Shown piece after piece: positions 59,160 to 64,000 of a stretch of 64,000 nt of DNA (position 1 is the first letter of the stretch; each line of letters begins with the position of its first letter). The notes below the pieces were generated by a model, which was given only the letters and a program-made list of their open reading frames with translations, was not told the DNA's origin and did no database searches. Position numbers and translations under genes: made by a program. This stretch comes from Mallotus nudiflorus (lineage: Eukaryota > Streptophyta > Magnoliopsida > Malpighiales > Euphorbiaceae), in the NCBI GenBank assembly GCA_947683625.1, contig CANTUR010000457.1:186001-250000 (forward strand), given 5' to 3'.

Positions 59160-61257
59160 ATCATGAGCTCCCAAATCAGTCCAAAGCCTCTATCCTCTAG
59201 TCATATCATCATGCTAATAAGTATCTGAAGGTCTAGCAGATGAAGTCCCGATACTATAAGGATCAATGCCCAAGTTTGCAAGCTGCCAATGAAGCATCTC
59301 ATTCTCACACTCTATACCACTGGAATAACTCTACACAAATGGGAAATGTCATATCATATGCATTTCATGCATAACATGCATACACTTTACATTTTTCAGT
59401 GTATATACTTACTCGCCAACTATTTGTAACCTGCATAGTAAATAACCTCTGAGACGAGGCAAGACCATGCAAATACTCTGCCTGTGTCTAGGGAACTTAT
59501 TTTGTAGAATTTTTTACTAACATCTATGTCAAGTGTATAGATCATGCAAGAAATAAGTCACATTAGAAGTATCTATCAAAGAAAAACTAGGAAGCTGAAC
59601 AGTGGTGAAGTGCATATAATGCTCAACTGGATTATAAATATCAGGAGCGCAATAAAGCATAGACTAATCCAAAAGAGAGACATTGACAAGGATAACACCA
59701 ATAAAAGCCCCCTTATGACTAGTCCCGACATGCTAAGTATAATGTGTATGACTAGGTCTAGGCTTAGATCTTTAAGTATCGAGAGCAGTCTTAGTCCTCT
59801 AAGCAGTCTTGGTCTCTTCCCCTATTGCCTTAGTAGTAGGGGAACTAATCTCCTTAAACTATGAAAAAGAATGAGTAATTTATGGGTTCTAAAAAACTAA
59901 ATGAAATGATAAGAAGTTACCTCAACATGGTCAATAGGAAGCTACTCTATGAGGTTCTCATAAATGAACTACTAGTAATGGTGAGATCGCTTAAGTAAAG
60001 TCGAGCCAACATATCCCTGTAGTGTTTCTCAGCTCTGAACCTACCAAGTGCAAGCTATGTAACATCAAAGGAGGGATATTAGAAGGAATAGAATGTCATG
60101 AAGGTCCAAAAGACCAGCGATATACTCATTCCCCCAGATACCGCATCTGACAACCATATCCATGGAGTAAGATCCTTATGGACTCAAGATGTATTGCTCC
60201 AGCCATAAAATCATATCTTTAGACATCATTAGCTCCATCCAGCTAATCAGAATTAATATGCAAATTATGTTAATTAAGTTTAACTTGCATTATAAAATAC
60301 TAATGATTTTTTTTCTTACTAGGTGCCACTCAATGGAGTTTATCTGATCACATTAGGTCTGAAGAATTTTTTTAATGCTAGCCAGATAGGAAGAACCTCA
60401 TCTCTACATTAGAGGGAGACTCCTATTAGAGCTACTAGCATCCAAACCCTAAATAAGCTTGATCTCTATACTCCAAATCTAGAAAAGAAAAAATAAATTA
60501 TTAAATCATGCAAAAAAAAAAGTACATGCAGGACATTCCAAAAGCCACACATTGTGACAACACCTCTATAAATGGTATCCAGTCTATAGTAAAGATAGGC
60601 TAATGCAGCAGATCCCTAATCAAGGGTAGCAACTTGACCTAAGTCACAAAGGGGGCCAAGTAAAGCAATGTTGACCTTGTGACTAGTCTCGCAGAAAAGA
60701 GTCGTGCCTAGCAGTATAAGGAAGACACACCTTACCTTCTAAGTAATCTAACAGGGAGTAGCAGTGGGTAGACATCTAAATCCCTCGACTAGAGATAAAA
60801 GGAGAACATTTTTTTATTCTTCCATATCAGGACGAACCCAATCAAGTTACATATATACTAACTCTATGCATCTTCAGGAAGACTGGAATAACTAATGTCA
60901 AAAGGAATAGGAGTTCCTCTGAAAATAATCCCAATGATGGTAGAAAAGCTCATAGGAGAAATAGTCAGTTCCTCTATGCAAGTGTGAAAAGTGTGGGTGG
61001 TGTCCATCCACCTCTCAATCAAAGCAAATAGTGAATAGCAATCAAATCAGCCCTAAACTGTTGGAAGCATGGCAATGAATTATTTGAAACCTAAGGCCGA
61101 TATCAGCTATGCCACACTCACTGGCAGCCTGTGAAATAATTCTCGAGCTATGTGAAAATAGCCCATGAACTTCATCGATTGCTGGATGAAATTGAAGAAA
61201 AGAATAAAGAATAAAAAAAGATAAATAAATTTTTTGGTCAATAAAATAGAATGCCAA
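59160..61257 (-). pseudogene. Antisense gene 2 of T3: plant mobile domain (PMD)-like, decayed
   Basis: Minus strand. Blocks in order: ASECGIADIGLRFQIIHCHA (about 61130), IERWMDTTHTFHTCIEELTI (about 61019-60960), the block SPMSFSTIIGIIFRGTPIPF (about 60960-60900), GSAALAYLYYRLD and CGFWNVLHV (about 60630-60530), IWLSDAVSGG (about 60165-60135), and a C-terminal tail CENEMLHWQLANLGIDPYS to about 59160. The pattern hWRPETHTFH..GE.T.TL.D...LLGLP followed by G..ALA.LYR.L and a Trp-rich block is the PMD, known from the MAIN/MAIL proteins and from transposable elements. A possible first exon starts at 61752 (MATPRYRPHRRVEIVIDPII). Many stops. Confidence 0.65.
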
Positions 61258-61335
61258 TTAGCATTACATAATGTCGATCGACATTACGTAATGTCAATCG
61301 GCATTAGATAATGTCAATCAACATTAAGCAATGCC
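61258..61335. repeat. 21-22-bp minisatellite upstream of the PMD-like gene
   Basis: About four copies of attacgtaatgtcaatcggc-type units. Same family as in the T3 LTRs, but outside them. Confidence 0.8.
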
Positions 61336-62149
61336 AACCAAAAATTGGGATGGTGATTAAAGATTAGGACTCCTATTCGAGATTCCAGACATTAATTAAA
61401 CATATAGCAAACCTGAGCTTAAATTTTCATGTTTTTAGGGTTTTATTTCAAAATTTCATGTATTTTTGCCAATTTCTAATTTAATTTGAACAATGTGCAT
61501 ACTAATTTTCATTCTAAAATTGATTCTGATTACTAACTTTGTAAATAATTTCTTTTGCAAAAATAAACAGAAATGAGGAAATATTACCTCATTACCCACA
61601 TATGTATGCCTGTGGAGATGTAGGTAAGTCAGAGGAAGGATGGTGGAGCCTTCTCAAAGTCCAAGACTATTCTGAGGAAAATGAGGGGACAAAATAATTG
61701 GATCTATTACAATTTCTACTCTTCTATGTGGTCTATATCGTGGGGTAGCCATAGGATTTGACTGATTGCAAATTAGACCTCAGAAGATCAAGTAATAAAA
61801 AAGAAAAAATCAACGCAAAAAGAAAATGAAAGGAAAAGAAAATAAAGAAGAAATTAGAAATGGAACGTGACATGCAAAAGTGAAGTATATAGGATGGAAA
61901 ATATCCATTTTGATCCACCAAAAATTGCTTGCATTCAAATTCAAATTTCTTCCTTACTATTTGGTCCATTCATAATTAACTCATGAAATTCATATCATTA
62001 ATTAACAATTCACAAAATTATTAATTACATAGTTAGTCTGTATTAAAATTCTAAATCCTTTGTCAAGTATAAAATACAAAATATAATTACAAAAATCAAT
62101 TTTTGCATTTATGTGCATCATCATTTTTGTCAAGGATTTTAAATCTATT
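61336..62149. other. T3 3' region, little recognised
   Basis: Contains the possible first exon of the PMD-like gene on the minus strand (61752 to about 61580). The rest is AT-rich noncoding sequence. Confidence 0.4.
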
Positions 62150-62935
62150 TTATTATATGCTACACACTAGTTGTAATAGAAATTTTAGATTATTTCATTC
62201 TGCACTACCTGGTAGTCATGACAAGAATTTCAAATTCAATATATTATATACTACAAAGTAGTTATAACATGAATTTTCAAATCATTTGATCTAGTAGACA
62301 CTACACAATAGTTATGGTATTATTCCTAGATGTTCCACATTAGCTATAGCATGTTCTCAAATCATAAATTGCTAATCGCACCACAGGGAATATAGCGAGA
62401 ATCATTACATATATTTTGTTAAATGTCTCATATGGAATATAATAACATCCATTGTCACTAGACATCCCAAAGGGAATATGGAATAGTTCACCAAACACTA
62501 CTCAGTAGTTATGGTATTATTACTAGATGTTCCATAAGAGCTATAGCATGTTCTCAAATCATAAATTGATAAACATCCCATAGGGAATATATCAAGAATC
62601 ATAACATATATTTCATTAAACGTCCCACAGGGATATAGCAAGAATTATTACATATATTTTGTTAAAAGTCTCATAAGGAATATAACAAAATCCATTATCA
62701 CTAAACATCCTAAAAGGAATATAATGCAGTTCACCAGACACTATATAGTAGTTATGGCATTATTGCTAGATGTTCCACATGAACTATAGCATGTTCTCAA
62801 ATCATGAAACGCTAAATGTCCCATAAGGAATATAGTGAAACTCATTTGCATATATCTCACTAGATGTTCTACATGAAATATAGTGAAGCATGCTAAACAT
62901 AGCATCTTGCTCAAAAATTGCACAACAATTTAAGC
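62150..62935. repeat. Tandem array in T3 3' region, higher-order 200-240 bp
   Basis: Short units such as catcccatagggaatatagc and agatgttccacatgaactat alternate. The block around gcatgttctcaaatcat recurs at 62349, 62546 and 62789, so the larger period is about 197 and then 243 bases. It lies about 100 bases before the polypurine tract. Confidence 0.8.
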
Positions 62936-63033
62936 ATCAATCCATCAATTAGGATACAATTAAGTACCCTAATTCTTTTCTTTGAAATTGTGTACTTCTA
63001 TTGCTTTTTCATAATTTGTCAAGTAAATAATGA

Positions 63034-63046
63034 CAAAGGGGGCAAC
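63034..63046 (+). other. Polypurine tract of T3
   Basis: caaagggggcaac directly before the 3' LTR. Confidence 0.8.
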
Positions 63047-64000
63047 TATAAGCGCCCAATTTTAGGATGCAATTATGCATGAATGTGATAAAACTTTCTA
63101 TGATGACAATTTAATAAAAAATTGACCTCTAGTGTTAAGTTTCGCGATTGCAAGGACTAAATTGCAACATTTCTTAGGTTTAATTGTAAGAAATTAACTT
63201 TTGCAGGGGTGTATTTAGAAATGTGCAACCAACATTATGTAATGCTAATCAACATTACATAATTCTAATCGGCATTATGTAATGCCAATTGGTATTACAT
63301 AATGCCAATCGACATTACACAATGTTGGTCAACATTTTAGAATGTCGAGGTACTAAAATATTCAATAAAAATCTTTTTTATCACTATGATTGGTCCAAAT
63401 TTAATCTATAAATAAATTGATTTGAGTATTTATCTATAGGTTTCGGACCCAGTCTAGTACGTATCCCTTACATGTATAATCTTTTTTTTAAGTTAAAATT
63501 CTTATCCTTTTTTTAGGGACAGGAGATTAAAGCTACTGTGATCATGTAACTCCTGTGATTACATAAGCAGTTAGCTTAGAAACAGGATATAAAAAGAAAA
63601 GATTGGTAGAGAAGAAGGAAAGGGGGGGAACTGGAAAAAAAGGAAAAAAAAACCCTAAGCAACCATTGAGAAAAAAAAGAAGAGACCTAACATAATACAA
63701 TCATTTCAAAACCCTTTCTCAAAAAAAAAGAAAGAAATAAAGTATGTTCATTTAAAAGTCCAAAAATAAAGAAAGCACATAATCAATTTTCTCAAAACGA
63801 TGAAATCTCATTCTATGGGGGTATTCAAAGAGCATCTGCACAACATTTTCATCTTCTACTCCTTTATTTTTATTAGTTCTTTCTTTTATATCATTATTTT
63901 CTTTTTATTATTTTTATTTTATTGTTTCCGTGTTTTTTTATTCAAGTTTTATTTTCATTATTTTTTTTCTTTGTCCATTAATTCTAACCTTATTTTTTTT
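63047..64000 (+). repeat. 3' LTR of T3 (cut by window end)
   Basis: Starts TATAAGCGCCCAATTTTAGG (TA for the terminal TG) and matches 47180-48130 throughout. It includes the minisatellite at about 63228-63345 and TATAAAAA at 63588-63595. Confidence 0.9.

Larger units (their letters stand above)
47180..64000 (+). mobile_element. T3: plus-strand Tat element with antisense genes, right end outside window
   Basis: 5' LTR 47180-49474, PBS, leader, gag, protease, RT, RNase H, second RNase H, integrase, then about 6 kb with two minus-strand pseudogenes, a tandem array, polypurine tract and the first 954 bases of the 3' LTR. It sits in Ath-3 just upstream of the integrase zinc-binding region. The left flank is gagag; the matching TSD would lie beyond 64000. 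All genes are broken, and integrase has lost two of its three catalytic acids. Confidence 0.9.

Noticed and set aside
61733..61969. Minus-strand frame of 78 codons ending near the possible PMD first exon
   Set aside because: Phe/Leu-rich and out of frame with MATPRYRPHRR at 61752; no similarity recognised.
1..64000. Host genes, tRNA or rRNA genes
   Set aside because: Both strands were read for long or spliced coding signals and for conserved RNA motifs; everything with protein similarity belongs to retrotransposons. The PMD-like gene was considered as a host gene but lies inside T3.

Overview
The window looks like plant nuclear heterochromatin, most likely from a eudicot. It is AT-rich, has no long open reading frame, and almost every stretch can be assigned to LTR retrotransposons. 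I found no intact host gene, tRNA or rRNA. The families are Ty3/Gypsy of the Tat (Ogre-like) and Athila types and one Ty1/copia Sirevirus. All coding regions are pseudogenes broken by stops and frameshifts. Many stops are TAG or TAA where the family has Gln codons.

Layout. 1-6549: T1, a Tat element (LTR, PBS, gag, protease, no pol, degraded 3' LTR) whose 5' LTR is cut by the window edge. 6555-11563: 3' part of an Athila element (Ath-1) with two env-position ORF remnants and its 3' LTR. 11564-13580: reverse-transcriptase fragments of a further Athila (Ath-2), split by a solo LTR at 11839-13448. 13581-47179: a minus-strand Athila (Ath-3) torn apart by later insertions. Its LTR is at 13581-15059, 3' noncoding pieces at 15060-15741, 34846-35406 and 44728-45959, and integrase at 45960-47179. 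Inside it sit (i) Ath-4, a plus-strand Athila at 15742-34840 with probable target-site duplication (TSD) AATTG, itself split by (ii) T2, a minus-strand Tat element at 18591-30566 with perfect TSD CTAGT; (iii) a minus-strand Sirevirus at 35412-44722 with perfect TSD CAAAG; and (iv) T3, a plus-strand Tat element from 47180 to beyond the window end. Around 25 kb the nesting is probably four elements deep.

T3 is the most complete element: 2.3-kb LTR, PBS, gag, protease with a G-patch-like tail, RT, two RNase H domains and integrase. It is followed by about 6 kb holding two decayed genes on the opposite strand. One resembles the plant mobile domain (PMD) and the other the DUF7745 family often seen antisense in Tat elements. 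A tandem array, a polypurine tract and the start of the 3' LTR follow. T2 is a deletion derivative: gag, no pol, the tail of the same antisense gene, and two about 60-bp tandem arrays next to its polypurine tract.

The most unusual signals are the T2 array, in which each unit is two imperfect palindromes whose arms change together; the antisense gene pair of T3; a short motif shared by three Athila families and present as three tandem copies in T2; and a 21-22-bp minisatellite in both T3 LTRs and next to its antisense gene. All family calls come from reading the sequence by eye; no database search was run.
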